This document shows, one piece after another, positions 24,400 to 35,218 of a stretch of DNA of 64,000 bases. The DNA is taken from the NCBI GenBank assembly GCA_028023455.1, contig JAQFVV010006293.1, positions 2,491,844-2,555,843 of the forward strand. The letters are read 5' to 3'. Within the stretch, counting starts at the first letter, position 1, and every line of letters begins with the position of its first letter. A model generated the notes under the pieces. It saw nothing but the letters and a program-made list of their open reading frames with translations. It made no database searches and was not told where the DNA came from. Position numbers and translations under genes: made by a program. Source of the stretch: Epiperipatus broadwayi (taxonomy: Eukaryota > Onychophora > Udeonychophora > Euonychophora > Peripatidae).

Positions 24400-25980
24400 C
24401 ATGTCATAAAAGAAATACGGATCTTATGGTACTTTGAATGCTTCATCATTTTAAGACCTTTGATACTGAATAAGGGATGATACATCCGCCGTTATAACGG
24501 GCCGTATCGGATGGAGAGTTTTGGTTTGATGGCCAGAGCCCAATCAAGACCCTATAAACCTCGCGTTCCACAGGGAGTAGGATCCCTGATTATGAACGAT
24601 TTTGAAAAAGTAGACCGGGAGCTTCGGATTTTCGAAGTCCCCAATGACAAAGCAATAAGGAAAATATATGTGGAAGTATCATAAGAGAAAGGAAAGGTAT
24701 GCCAGCAGTGTTGTACATGTACAATAAACAATACACTTTATTCGAAAGCCTGTAAATGGTTTGATTCCTGCGCAATGATATATTTGAATAAAGAATCATT
24801 CTGAAAATTATACTAGAAAATAACTTTTTAACTAAGACATTAAACTAACAAAATTTTATATTTAATTTCGATTCCCATATACGCATTATGGATTACCTTA
24901 GCCCTTTAGGCAACAACAGAAAAGAATGGACTAATTATATTAATCAAGGTTCACGATCTTTTAAAATGAAAATTTAAAGACAAATTCGAAGCAGTAAATT
25001 TAGCAGAATTCAACCACAATAAAAGTTTTTAATTGACTTCAAGAATAACGAATTTAAAATGAAACCAAACTCGCAAGCAATTTCTATTTAATATAAACAA
25101 AACTTTATTAGTAGGTTTTAAATGAAGCCCCGCTTCTTTGCAAATTAAACAATTATTTTCCCCTTTCTTTCCAAACTCGCGAGTTTGGGGACTTTTGGCA
25201 TATTAAAGAAAATAAATTATATCTATACATTAAACACAATACATAAAATCTTAATGGAGCCGCACAAAGTTATGTATATGTAAATTAAACGTGAAAGGTA
25301 AGTTAAAATACATTAAGGGATGACAGAGAGAGAATTTCAGAGCATGATTAATAGAGATTTATGAATTAATACACGAATAAAACGTGAGGTTTTCATTATA
25401 TCTTAGATAAACAAATTATTTAAGGTCTTTATACTAAATGCAGCTCCACATTAAAGGTTACCTAAGGATAACAGCATAGTGGCAGGCAGTCAGGTTGGCA
25501 ATTATACAGTCATCTTGGATGGCCGGTCGGATGGAACATGGCAGCAGCAGGCGGGCAAACAGTTCACCGAGAGAAGAGAAAAGTGCTTCTTCTCTACTCA
25601 CAGTTCATAGCACTGAACTTCTGTTGACTTCTTAAATTTTAAGATCTTGAAACGCTTCGAAACTAAACTGCTTGAAAAGTAACTAAACTCAACTGACTTC
25701 TTTTGTTCTATGGCTCTTTTTATACACATTTTAATCCTGCCAAGAATGCAATCTCAGTTGCCCGCAGCTATCTCTGTAATCTCTTGATTAAATAAAAAAC
25801 ACATTTAATTAGTAAAATAATTTTAAAACAGATAAGGCCCGAAATACCACTTGATATATTTTTAAAGATTTGAAAACAACTAATAAAAGAATTTTAATTA
25901 ATGAAAACAGTCTGACTATAGATAAAGATCATTTCAGTATTTCAAGCCTTCCCAATTTTACCTTGTTGTTACATTCCATA
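24400..25980 (-). mobile_element. GC-richer block with minus-strand promoter, possible solo LTR
   Basis: The block is clearly less A+T-rich than its surroundings and has no coding frames. On the minus strand TATAAAAAG (25,724) is followed 30 bp later by TCAGTT (A at 25,694), a good arthropod core promoter, and then by a transcribed-looking region. The right edge (read on minus) starts TGTAACAACAAGG at about 25,974, a typical LTR start. A TG at 24,769 preceded by TTCC, matching the TTCC after 25,974, would give a solo LTR of about 1.2 kb with a 4-bp target duplication, but the GC-richer sequence extends further left. The boundaries are tentative. Confidence 0.4.
25694..25724 (-). promoter_or_regulatory. 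TATA + initiator pair on the minus strand
   Basis: TATAAAAAG with its first T at 25,724 and TCAGTT with its A at 25,694, a 30-bp spacing typical of arthropod TATA-Inr promoters. It is probably the promoter of the LTR-like block. Confidence 0.5.
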
Positions 25981-26228
25981 CTTTAATTAAATACACACAT
26001 AAAAAGATTGACAATTATATAAGGAAATGTTTAATTTTCAGCAATAAATACTAATAAAATTATTGCTTCGTTCATATATATATACATCACGCACACTACT
26101 GCTTTACTTTACTAAATAATTTTATTAATTCATTGGATAATTATGCCTACAGTGTGTGGGTGAATGGCATATATTTACAGTGAAGTCTGAATTGCAGGCC
26201 CCACAGGTTAGTGTAGATGGTGAAGCAT

Positions 26229-26261
26229 GAAGCTCGATGATGATTGGACATCGACTGCTTC
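26229..26261 (+). repeat. Conserved hairpin of a dispersed repeat (copy 2)
   Basis: GAAGCTCGATG and CATCGACTGCTTC pair around a short loop. It is homologous in reverse orientation to the hairpin at 6,516-6,548, with changes on both sides of the stem that keep pairing (TCGATG/CATCGA here, TCAATC/GATTGA there). Confidence 0.5.
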
Positions 26262-26319
26262 AATATATATCTGCTATTTTAGATAAATCTGTTTTTACCT
26301 TTGTAATTATCAGTTGGTA

Positions 26320-26510
26320 ATCTTTTAATCGCTTTTTAATGGAGTGAATAGTTTCATTAATATATATTCTACTTTCACATGGCATTTTGTTAATAAAGTA
26401 TATTATTTTTTCTTTCTAATCATCAGTTTGTGCTATTTTAATAGCTTTTTTAATGAGGCAACTCGTTTCACTAATATACATCTTTCTACATTCAATACCA
26501 TACAGCTATA
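26320..26510 (-). pseudogene. Short PLE GIY-YIG fragments, two adjacent copies
   Basis: GCTTTTTAATGGAGTGAATA (26,329) and the similar segment near 26,447 (TAGCTTTTTTAATGAGGCAA) both align with the PLE segment that encodes YIGETSHPIEK. Each is about 70 bp and decayed. Confidence 0.55.
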
Positions 26511-26766
26511 AAATATCGTGTAAATATAAAAGGATTTATATTAGTGAAAATTACGATTGAAAGGTGATTAAAAAAGCACAAACTGATGATTAGAAAAAAA
26601 AATAGATGTATCAAAAATAGCAGACCATGTATGTACTAAATATATGTTCAGTTAAGAAAAGACAATAATACTGGATAGAGAAGAAAAGGTAAAAAGAAAA
26701 TTTTAAAAAGCTGTTCGTGTGACAATGGCACCAACCTGCTTATGCTTGAAATAGAGTAAAAAATAA

Positions 26767-28490
26767 TGTTGTGATCGAGTTTAAATAATGTAATCAAATT
26801 AAATAATATTAAAATGAAGTTATATATTTTTCTTAGTTTAGGAAAAATATTATATATAAATTGATGCTGTGATATTTTCATCAGAAAATTTAGTATTTAA
26901 TAGAGAGAGAACTAGATATTTTTAAATATCTAGTTGAGTTGATTATAATAAAAGAATTGTTCCTATTCCAGAAATAACTACCATTAAATAGTAATTAATA
27001 AGATTGGTAATCAGAACTAAATTTTCCTTAGTATGCAAAAGTAATTAAATGGAACAAAATAAATGCCAACTTGAGAGAAAAGATGAAGACATGCGCACAT
27101 AGATATGGAAGTTGCTGCAGATGAGCAAAAGCATGAACTACAACATCAAAATCTCGGATGTGTAAGAAGACAGAGTACCCAGTGAATTTCTATCACTGAA
27201 TGTGCCAAAGTGAACCAATGGATTTGTATAGGCCACATAATAGAGAAATATAAATTTGTACTTTCATGTTTTTTCTGAGATATTGGTTTCAGATAATGGC
27301 ATTACTATCAGATTTGAGGAATTTCTTAAAGAATGGGGATTAATCACATTTCCACACCTCCATAATGTCCAGAATTGAATGTCGTCGCAGAAAAAGCAGT
27401 GCAAATATTAAAACAAGTACTAAAAAGAGAAGGAACTGCAAATATTCAAGAAACATTATAAAAAAGACTTTCTATACCAGCGTAGTATGCCTTCGACTAA
27501 TATTGATAAATCCCCAGCTGAAATGTTTGAGCAAAAAATTTGCATAAAGCTTATGTTAATTTGCCCAGGAGAGAATTTTCAAATAGAATCATACTACACT
27601 GCAGAAAATCACTACATTGTTGAAGAAAATGTATGGATTACAAATGCCATCAGGGAATAATGGAATTAAAGAACATTCATTCAGACAAATAGTAATTGTC
27701 AAAATCAAAACTGGAAGAATTACTAAAAAAACATATTAACCACATTAGGCAAATTAGGAAAGAAATCAATCAGTTGAGGAATACTGATTTACTTGATATT
27801 AAACCATCAAGTCCAAACAATCTCAAAAAATATGAAATATCGGAAGTAGAAGAGCACAAAACAGAAAACAATAATATAAACAAAAGTAATTCACAGTTAC
27901 AAATGTTTCAAAGAAATAAGAAAGAGCCAGCTATTTAAAAACCTACTTTAGACTTCAGAAATCCTAACTTCTGAAGTAGAGGATGTTGTAATCGAATTAA
28001 ATAATGTTAAAATCAAGTGTATATTTTTCTTAGTTTAGAAAAAATATTATATATATGGTAAGTTTTTGCCTTGATATTTTTAAAAGTATTCAATGGATAA
28101 TTAGAGAACTATATATTTTTAAAGAGCTGATTATAATAAAAAAATTATTCCTGTTCCAAAAATAGAACTATTATAAATAATAGTTAATTACATTGATAAT
28201 ATAATTAATTAGATTGATAATAGACAAAATTTTTCTTGATATGCAAAAGTAATTAAAGAATTATAGCATTCCTATTTGGGAAGGATCTGGAACAGAATAA
28301 ATACCAACTTGGAAAAAAAAAAACAAGGATATAAATACACACTTGCATCACGAATGTTACTACTACAGACATAAAAAAAGCATGCACTGTAAAATCAAAG
28401 TTTTGGATATATAAGAAGATGGAATAGCCAGTAAATTTCCATCAATGAAGCTGCCAAAATGGATCAAGGGATTTTTGCAGGTTATATCAA
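26767..28490 (+). mobile_element. Old Ty3/gypsy-like LTR retrotransposon remnant
   Basis: Two diverged direct repeats flank a short interior. The left LTR runs from about 26,767 (TGTTGTGATCGAG) to about 27,240, and the right LTR from 27,984 (TGTTGTAATCGAA) to about 28,490 or further. A purine-rich tract (GAAGTAGAGGA) lies immediately before the right LTR as expected for a PPT. The interior keeps only the end of pol. Most of gag-pol has been deleted. Confidence 0.7.
27280..27940 (+). pseudogene. Integrase C-terminal remnant of the old LTR element
   Basis: Translated pieces in shifting frames give SDNGITIRFEEFLKEWG (second catalytic Asp region of a retroviral-type integrase), then sequence equivalent to the E-containing HPQSNG..AEK block, then DKSPAEMFEQ. 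It ends with KTGRITKKTY and HINHIRQIRKE-like segments that correspond to the pol C-terminus. The open frame at 27,696-27,938 is the last of these pieces. Frameshifts and stops make it inactive. Confidence 0.65.
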
Positions 28491-28990
28491 TCTTATTATT
28501 ATTTTGTAAGCCCTATGTAAATATAAGTTTTATAATATCTTTATTTGATCTTTTATTCATTGTTATCTTACTGGCTTAATGCATATCAGATTGAATTTAG
28601 TCAATTCTATTTGTATAGTATTTTATTTCTGATTATTTGGTCACCTTTATCATGATTACAGTACTAGTGGAATCAATACACAGCACAACCCCTTAAGTCA
28701 ATCTAGTGTGATATTCATGTCATAAAGCCACTTACTAATTTTGGTTTTAGAAAAAAGTGGAAAAATCAGGAGGAATATCATAGATAATAAGTATATAAAA
28801 TTTGTACTGACTATTGCCTTTGGCAGAATAGTCGACCTTAAATTCAATATTCATAAACCAGCAACATCTGTAGAAAAAAGAATATTAGCATGAAAAATAT
28901 TGTTATTTACTAACCTGTATGCTATTAATAATAGTTGAATGTATTTGAAAAATCTAAATAAAGTTTGAATTTTTCTAAAAACATTTAACA

Positions 28991-30033
28991 ATTAATATTA
29001 GATGATGAAAATAATCCAACATATAATTACAATCTGGAAAAAAGTGTGTTGTGATCCCATTGAAATGTGAGCTATGTACAAGTAAAGCATTATTATTCTG
29101 AAATTCCTGGACTTTTTTGGTTTTGTAAATTTTTCAGATTTCAAAAATAGATTTTTAAACCCTCCCTCCCCATTGTAAATCCCAACTCTGCTAAAAATGT
29201 AAATAAGCATTAATTTTATCATCTATCGTTTTGAATACATGAACATTTTCAGTATATTATATAAATTTATTTTACTAATAACAATATAAAATTTTAAAAT
29301 ACAATGTATGCTCATTATATATTACTACAAAAAGATTTTATATAATAAATTAAAACAAAATTTTATTTCTACTGACTATTCCTCTTTGCTTTTTAAATCC
29401 TTATTTAAAATGCAAATGCTATCCATTTAGTAATTTAATGTAATCTTTTTAAAAAAAATAAAAAGATTTTGAAAAGCATTTTTTCCTTCACTTTATTCTT
29501 CTTCATTTCTAATCTCTTAAGCAGTTGAGTATAATATTTTTTTATAAATTAATTATAGCAATTATCATAAATTAAATATTTATTGGATTAAAATAAAAAT
29601 AAAAAACAGGCAGCTGTTTGTGTTGCATTTAAGTTTATTAATTTTATGGGATTCATTGAACTTTTTTTAAACTTCATTTGCAAATGTATGTAGAAACTAA
29701 TTTATTAATTTTAAAATGTTAAAAAATACCTTTAAATTTTTATTTGGATAAAAAAAGTTTTTAAATAATAGGTATATTCTATATGTATATATATTTTTAA
29801 TAAACTTTTATTAGATTATGCCATGAACTGTGTTGGGAAAAATTTCTAATTGTTTTCAAAATACTTGGGCGAGAATAAAACAAATTACTGCCTTCTTCAG
29901 AGCATTTAGATACTGTTGATACCTCTAGTCAAAATGGTTTTTGGTCATATACAATGAGTATCTCATTAAAAAATCATAAGTAATAAATACAAATAAAGAG
30001 AAGATTATTTAAAATATGAACAAAAAGACAAAC
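28991..30033. other. AT-rich intron sequence, nothing recognised
   Basis: No exon, RNA or repeat that I can support. Confidence 0.5.
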
Positions 30034-30208
30034 CTATGCCTGTATTTGCACTGACAACCAACATTGCAAAATCTGGATCATATCCAGTCAATCCTGAGAT
30101 GGTAGTCTTTAAATACTTATGATGCCCTGCCAAATCTGTGAATGTAATAAGTTTGGATGATTTCTCCATGATCTCCTCTGCGCTCCCAGAATTACTGTAA
30201 TTGACAAT
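30034..30208 (-). CDS. GTPBP2: GTPBP2-like GTPase, exon C (G3 DLAGH)
   Basis: A 175-bp exon with the G3 motif [12 protein letters not shown] and the following SANTGI, both diagnostic of the GTPBP1/2 family. It begins in phase 0 after TTTTTGTACAG and ends with one base of a split codon before GTTTGT, which joins in frame with exon D to give GIVGTTKEHLG. The residue before DLAGH is Thr (TFTDLAGH); family members I recall have Ile there, a small difference that may be lineage specific. The reading frame is intact. Confidence 0.85.
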
Positions 30209-30707
30209 CTGTACAAAAAATTTTGAAAATATTTATATTCTAAATTCTAATTATGTCACCAAAAAAGATAATTTTGAGACTTAATACAATCATCTTGAAT
30301 TATGTTAATATACTTAAATTACAATAATACTAATAAAAAATACATTACAGTATATACAATGGCCTCTTACATATCTTTAGTTAAACAATATTATTATTTC
30401 AAAGTGACAATAAATAATCAGAGAAACAGAGACTGCTTAAAATATTTGTATAAATGAATAATAAACTTATATTCTTAAACATAAATCACCATTAAATAAT
30501 TTGTCACCATTAAATAATTTGTAATATTTAAGACCATAATTTAGATTTCACCCCTTAATAGTCACAAGTGAGTTTTTCGATGAAAATATTCTACTAAGCT
30601 TTCAGAAAGATTAAATTAACATGTTGATATCTCAGTGATGCAGATATAATAGATATTACCTATATCATTCTCACATTTATTCAAACTAAATTAGCAAATA
30701 GAATATT

Positions 30708-30835
30708 TAAACAAGCATTTATTTTTATATAGCGCTATGTCTACAATTGTACTCATGCACAATTGGCTTGAAAGGCTGATATTTGAATGTAATACAATTG
30801 TAGAATAGTGCTATATAAAAATAAATGCTTGTTTA
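30708..30835. mobile_element. MITE-like element, 128 bp with about 43-bp terminal inverted repeats
   Basis: TAAACAAGCATTTATTTTTA at the left end is matched by its reverse complement at the right end, and the pairing extends to ACAATTGTA with about two differences per arm. The central 44 bp (CATGCACAATTGGCTTG...AATGTAATACAA) recurs at 31,090-31,133 without the arms. Confidence 0.7.
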
Positions 30836-31199
30836 CATATGATTAAGTTTCAGTTAGAGTGACGTTTAGTAAATTCTAGACAATTTCGCCGACGTCATTC
30901 ATTCAGACATCGTAAATAGTAATTTAAAGTGAGTAGTCTATCCTCACGCTTTCCTTGCCAGTACTTCAGATTTGCTCATATATAAGCATTTGAGTTGTAG
31001 GAATAAGTGGATTCATTTTATTCCTGCATAAATACTATATCTTGTATTGGAAAGGAAAATATTCATTTATTATTAACACTCGCAAAGCGCATGCACAATT
31101 GGCTTGGAAGGCTGATATTTGAATGTAATACAACTAGAATATTGTAAAAGATAATATCCTATTAGAATATTGTAAAAGACAATATCCTATTCTTAAAAC

Positions 31200-34100
31200 T
31201 AAAAAATACCTTTCCATATGAGAAAGTTTAATCTACATAAAAACCATTTTTGTACATTAGATATTACCAAAATTTCTACTGATTTGGGATGCTATAATAT
31301 AATGTATGTTTAATTACTCAAAACCATTTTTAATATTTTTCAATATATCTAGGTTTTCAAAAATAGAATAAATTAAATCCCACAATGAATTCAACATTGT
31401 AATGTTTCATTTACCCATTCTTTATTTCCCAAAAAATTTATAACCATCCACTTGTTCAGTTAAATTTCTTTCTTCTGAAAGATGAGTTTCACTAAAGTAT
31501 CTATATTCTCCTTAAATCTGCTTATCTGAAAGTTCTATTCTATGTCCAGATTTTGAAGAGTTCATATCATTCAAAGTTCACACATTCTGTGTGCCTATTA
31601 CTATTACCTGCTTTATCACCATTATCATTAATGACAACTTTTTTTATCCCTTTAATGAACAATTTATCAGGAAAATTTTTCAAAAAGATCATTTTTAGAT
31701 AATCCCTTAGGTTCATTTATAATCACAATAGGTACAGTAGGAGGACGCATAAATAAGGCCACTCAAACATTCAAAATTTCTGTATCAAAATAAATTCCAA
31801 AGCAACCCATTGTTGACTGCACTGCTTTTTGCAAGATCAAAACTAAAGACTTTGAATCAGGTAAAGTTATTCTAATCATTGTTTTCTCTTTGCTAAGGGC
31901 TTTTGCAAAAAAAACTCCAATTTTTTTTTTCCTTGAATCATTTAGCAGTGCATATATTTAAAAGATAGAATAAGGTTTCATAAGTCCACTATTCCATTAT
32001 CACAATTAGTACAGACAAATGACTACGAGAAGCTCATGAAGACTAGGAACTCTCTTACAAAAATCATTTGATTATCCTCCACTTGAGGACTCCCATCATC
32101 TTCACATTAATTATATATATTTGATTGCATGACGAGTGTATGAACATAGGTCTAAATGTTTATACATTAAAAATATACTAAATTTCCTTATATTTCAAAT
32201 TGAATACAAAAGTTAATTAGTAATAAGATATAAAGTATGTGCCAGATTTCATCTTTTTCTTATGAAAAAAAAAGTACATTTTTATTACATATTAATTGTA
32301 TATAGAGACCAGTATTAAATTATATGTAATCATTGAATGTCAAGTTGAAAAGATACAGTAAACCCTTAAACGTAGCTTATGTTGAGAATGAAATTTGTTT
32401 GTTAGAAAAAAGGTGTCATTGTTCTTAATCAAAAATTGATAAAAGAGAATTTAAAAATTCTAGGTAAAAAAGAAGCAAAAGTTAAAAAATATACAAATAA
32501 AAAATGAATCTATGCAAACAATAATAAAAATTTAGTAAATATAAACAATAATAATAACTTACCACATGTATTTAATACATATAATTTATTGAAAAACTCT
32601 GAGAAAAACTATTAAATAGCCAAAACTGTCAAACTTATATTTGAACATAATAAACAACTTGTAAGTGTTAAGTGGATATTATTATTATTGTTGTTATTAT
32701 TTGTATATACTATAATTTAGAATAAATGTCAGAGAAAAAAGATAGATTATTTTATTATAATATTAGACACAATGTTTTTTATTGGTAAATCAATTTATTT
32801 GAAATTTATAGGATCCAAAAACTCCTTTTGTCTAGAATTGTTTAATAATATTTTTGGAGCATTTTAAAATAATTTAAAAAATATCCAAGATCAGGTCCCC
32901 TCTATTAATTTTATCATGTAATGGTAGTAATACATACAAAAGCTAATAGTTCCTGGATCAAAACTCAATTTGTTCCTTTTTGATGCTGGAATGTTATATG
33001 ATCTTTTGAACAACCTTTTTTTTTTTATTAGTGTTATATTTCTATATTTTAAAAACATATATGCAATTTATCATTCTGAGAACATAAAAAAGGGCCAATC
33101 TATTAAAAATCCTAAAGAATTTAAAAGTTTCTCATACCATATATAAAAGTTAATTTGTGCAGACTCTAAAACTTTCTCTCTGTTGAACAGAATAAATTTT
33201 TAAATTAAGTTATCATATTTAGCTATTTTATATCTTTTTCAACTAGATTAACATAGAGAGCTGATAAAAAATATTCTGAAAGTTTAAAGCATTAGAGTCT
33301 TCAAATTTTTTTTTTGAGGAGAGAGTTATATTGAAAAATCAGTAATAAAGAGCAGGCATAAAAATTGGAATGTAAAAAAAAAAACCATGTCTGAATATAG
33401 ATTTCAGATGTAATTTTATATTTGATAATATATAATGTATCATATACAAAGCCTAAAAACATATGAAATAATTTATATACTTATGAATTAACATTAGAAC
33501 TTTTTTTTTTAATTAAAAGCTCTTATTTTAAAAAGATGGTCACATTGAATTATAAAAACAAAATAAATACAAATGATTCAATTTGTTAATATATCTAATA
33601 TTAATCTTTACATCTGTAAAATGAGTTCAAAAGCTGGACTATGCTGTTACTGAATTACTGATTTTGATGAAATCATTCTCATTTTATCTGAGTTGATATG
33701 TATAACTTACTTAAATTGTCACTTTATTATCCACTGATTGCTATGCATATTTTATACAGACTAACACTTGCTGATTATCAACAGATAGGTAATGAAAAAC
33801 GATTTCATTCACTTTCCATCATACAGTAATTAAAAGTAGCAATTTAAATTGATGTGTGAGAAGTTTACTATAACATATTCCTTTTTTTTTTTTTTCACGT
33901 TTTTTTTTATATATAAAAATACAGTTACATAGTTGATAAATGTTTATGAGTCTGATGGAAATCTTTTCAAAAAGTGCCCAATGAGCTAATATGGAGTCCC
34001 TGATTTGAAATGATTAATAAAATGACCAAAAAAAAAGAAGTAATCTTTTTTGTTGGAAAAATTTTTATTTCCCAATAAAGTAAAATTTAATTTTGTTTTA

Positions 34101-34401
34101 AAGATTATAATAAAATTAATGAAGAATACATATTACTATGCACATGTATAATAATAAAGGCATTATAACAATATGTATAATATAAAAAAAAGATATTATA
34201 AACAAACATCATAGGAGACCACAGTCATATAAGTGATAGTGTTAATACCAAAATTAAACAAATGATTCATTTTTAAAGGAATCAAATTTTTAAATGTTTG
34301 CTAATTAGTCTTCATAATGTTATCCATCAATAAAATGAGTTTTCTATCTTCCATCTTTGTGTATGGTTGCTAAATCCATATAGAATTAGAACTGTAAAGA
34401 A
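31200..34401. other. AT-rich intron sequence, nothing recognised
   Basis: No gene or named repeat seen. Contains several T or A homopolymer runs. Confidence 0.5.
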
Positions 34402-34607
34402 AGTTGTATTTTTATATTGGACTATTTCCATCATATAATAATATATGTATAGAATGTCTTTAAAAAAATTTAACTTTATTTAAATATTCCAAATATATTC
34501 AACTGTTAGTAGTAGCACATCAAACAGATTAGTATATGCACAACGTTTCTAGAGGTATTAGTCTCCCCTCTTATTAAGGTGTTGCTGGCCTGACCAGTGA
34601 CAGTACT

Positions 34608-34690
34608 AGCATGGGATTCAAACCTGGGTCCTTAGATTCTTGATTTTTTAATTTTAAGGTAATGCTCTAACCAACTGAGCCATCCTGATA
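34608..34690 (-). repeat. tRNA-like module in PLE (downstream copy)
   Basis: GGCTCAGTTGG with D-stem GCTC/GAGC, then a CCTTA/TAAGG stem closing a 20-nt loop, then the B-box-like GGTTTGAATCC. No acceptor stem is visible, so it is not a working tRNA gene. It may serve as an internal Pol III promoter or an RNA recognition structure. Confidence 0.7.
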
Positions 34691-34999
34691 AAGGCAACAG
34701 TCTGTAGTAATTTCATATACATATCTATGAGGTTCCTCCTGATTTCTCCACTTTTTCCTAAGAGCAAAGTTGATTAGTGGTTTCCATACATTATGTATAG
34801 TCACACTAGGTTGGCTTATGGGATTTTTTGCCATTGTCATGTGAGCAGCTTCTTTAAATTTTCTTCTTTGTACCTTTTCTTCTCTATCCAATATTTTTGT
34901 ATTTTCCCAATTGAACATATGTTCATTGGCACATACATGGTCTGCTACCTTAGACACATCTGTTTTCTCTCTTCTAATCATCAGTTTGTGTTCTTGCAA
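34667..34999 (-). CDS. PLE GIY-YIG endonuclease, C-terminal part
   Basis: An open frame starting inside the endonuclease: LQEHKLMIRR...DHVCANEHMFNWENTKILDRE, then a basic tail. The preceding IPCECGRTYIGETSHPIEK segment lies just upstream in frame with a stop or frameshift nearby (about 35,080). It corresponds to the GIY-YIG core of PLE endonucleases, which nick target DNA to prime insertion. The frame ends in a TAG that overlaps the D-arm of the tRNA-like module, so coding and RNA-structure sequence overlap by about 15 bases. Confidence 0.8.
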   Translation of the reverse strand: MQEHKLMIRREKTDVSKVADHVCANEHMFNWENTKILDREEKVQRRKFKEAAHMTMAKNPISQPSVTIHNVWKPLINFALRKKWRNQEEPHRYVYEITTDCCLYQDGSVG

Positions 35000-35218
35000 G
35001 CACTTTTCAATGGGATGACTGGTCTCACCAATATATGTTCTTCCACATTCACATGGTATTTCATAGATGCAGTTTTTTTCTTTTCAGCATTTCAAGTTTA
35101 GGCTTTGTAGATGTTAGAATTCCTTATAGGGTAGTATGGCTCTGGAAAGCTGTTTTGATATTATACTGATTGCAGATTTTCCTTAATTTGTCTGCTATTT
35201 TTGGAATGTATGGGTACA

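Larger units (their letters stand above)
26600..28990 (+). pseudogene. PLE 3' fragment split by an LTR element
   Basis: PLE sequence at 26,600-26,730 (the stretch encoding ADHVCANEHMF through the AATGGCA position) resumes at about 28,697 exactly where the first piece stops. It then runs through the tRNA-like position and the tail to about 28,990. The interruption is the LTR remnant 26,767-28,490 plus about 200 bp. All parts are heavily mutated. Confidence 0.65.
22739..30033 (-). other. Intron C-D of the GTPBP2-like gene
   Basis: About 7.3 kb between exons C and D. It holds a decayed minus-strand PLE 3' fragment (about 22,980-23,440), a GC-richer block with a TATA/initiator pair (about 24,400-25,980), PLE fragments, a nested old LTR remnant (26,767-28,490) and AT-rich sequence. 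From 28,991 to 30,033 I see nothing beyond A+T-rich intron DNA. Confidence 0.8.
34402..35042 (-). repeat. PLE downstream pseudo-LTR
   Basis: About 640 bp, directly repeated at 37,111-37,748 with a modest number of substitutions. It holds the end of the GIY-YIG coding part, the tRNA-like module, a CTGA...GAAAC motif and the tail ending GGAAATAGTCCAATATAAAA. Confidence 0.85.
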
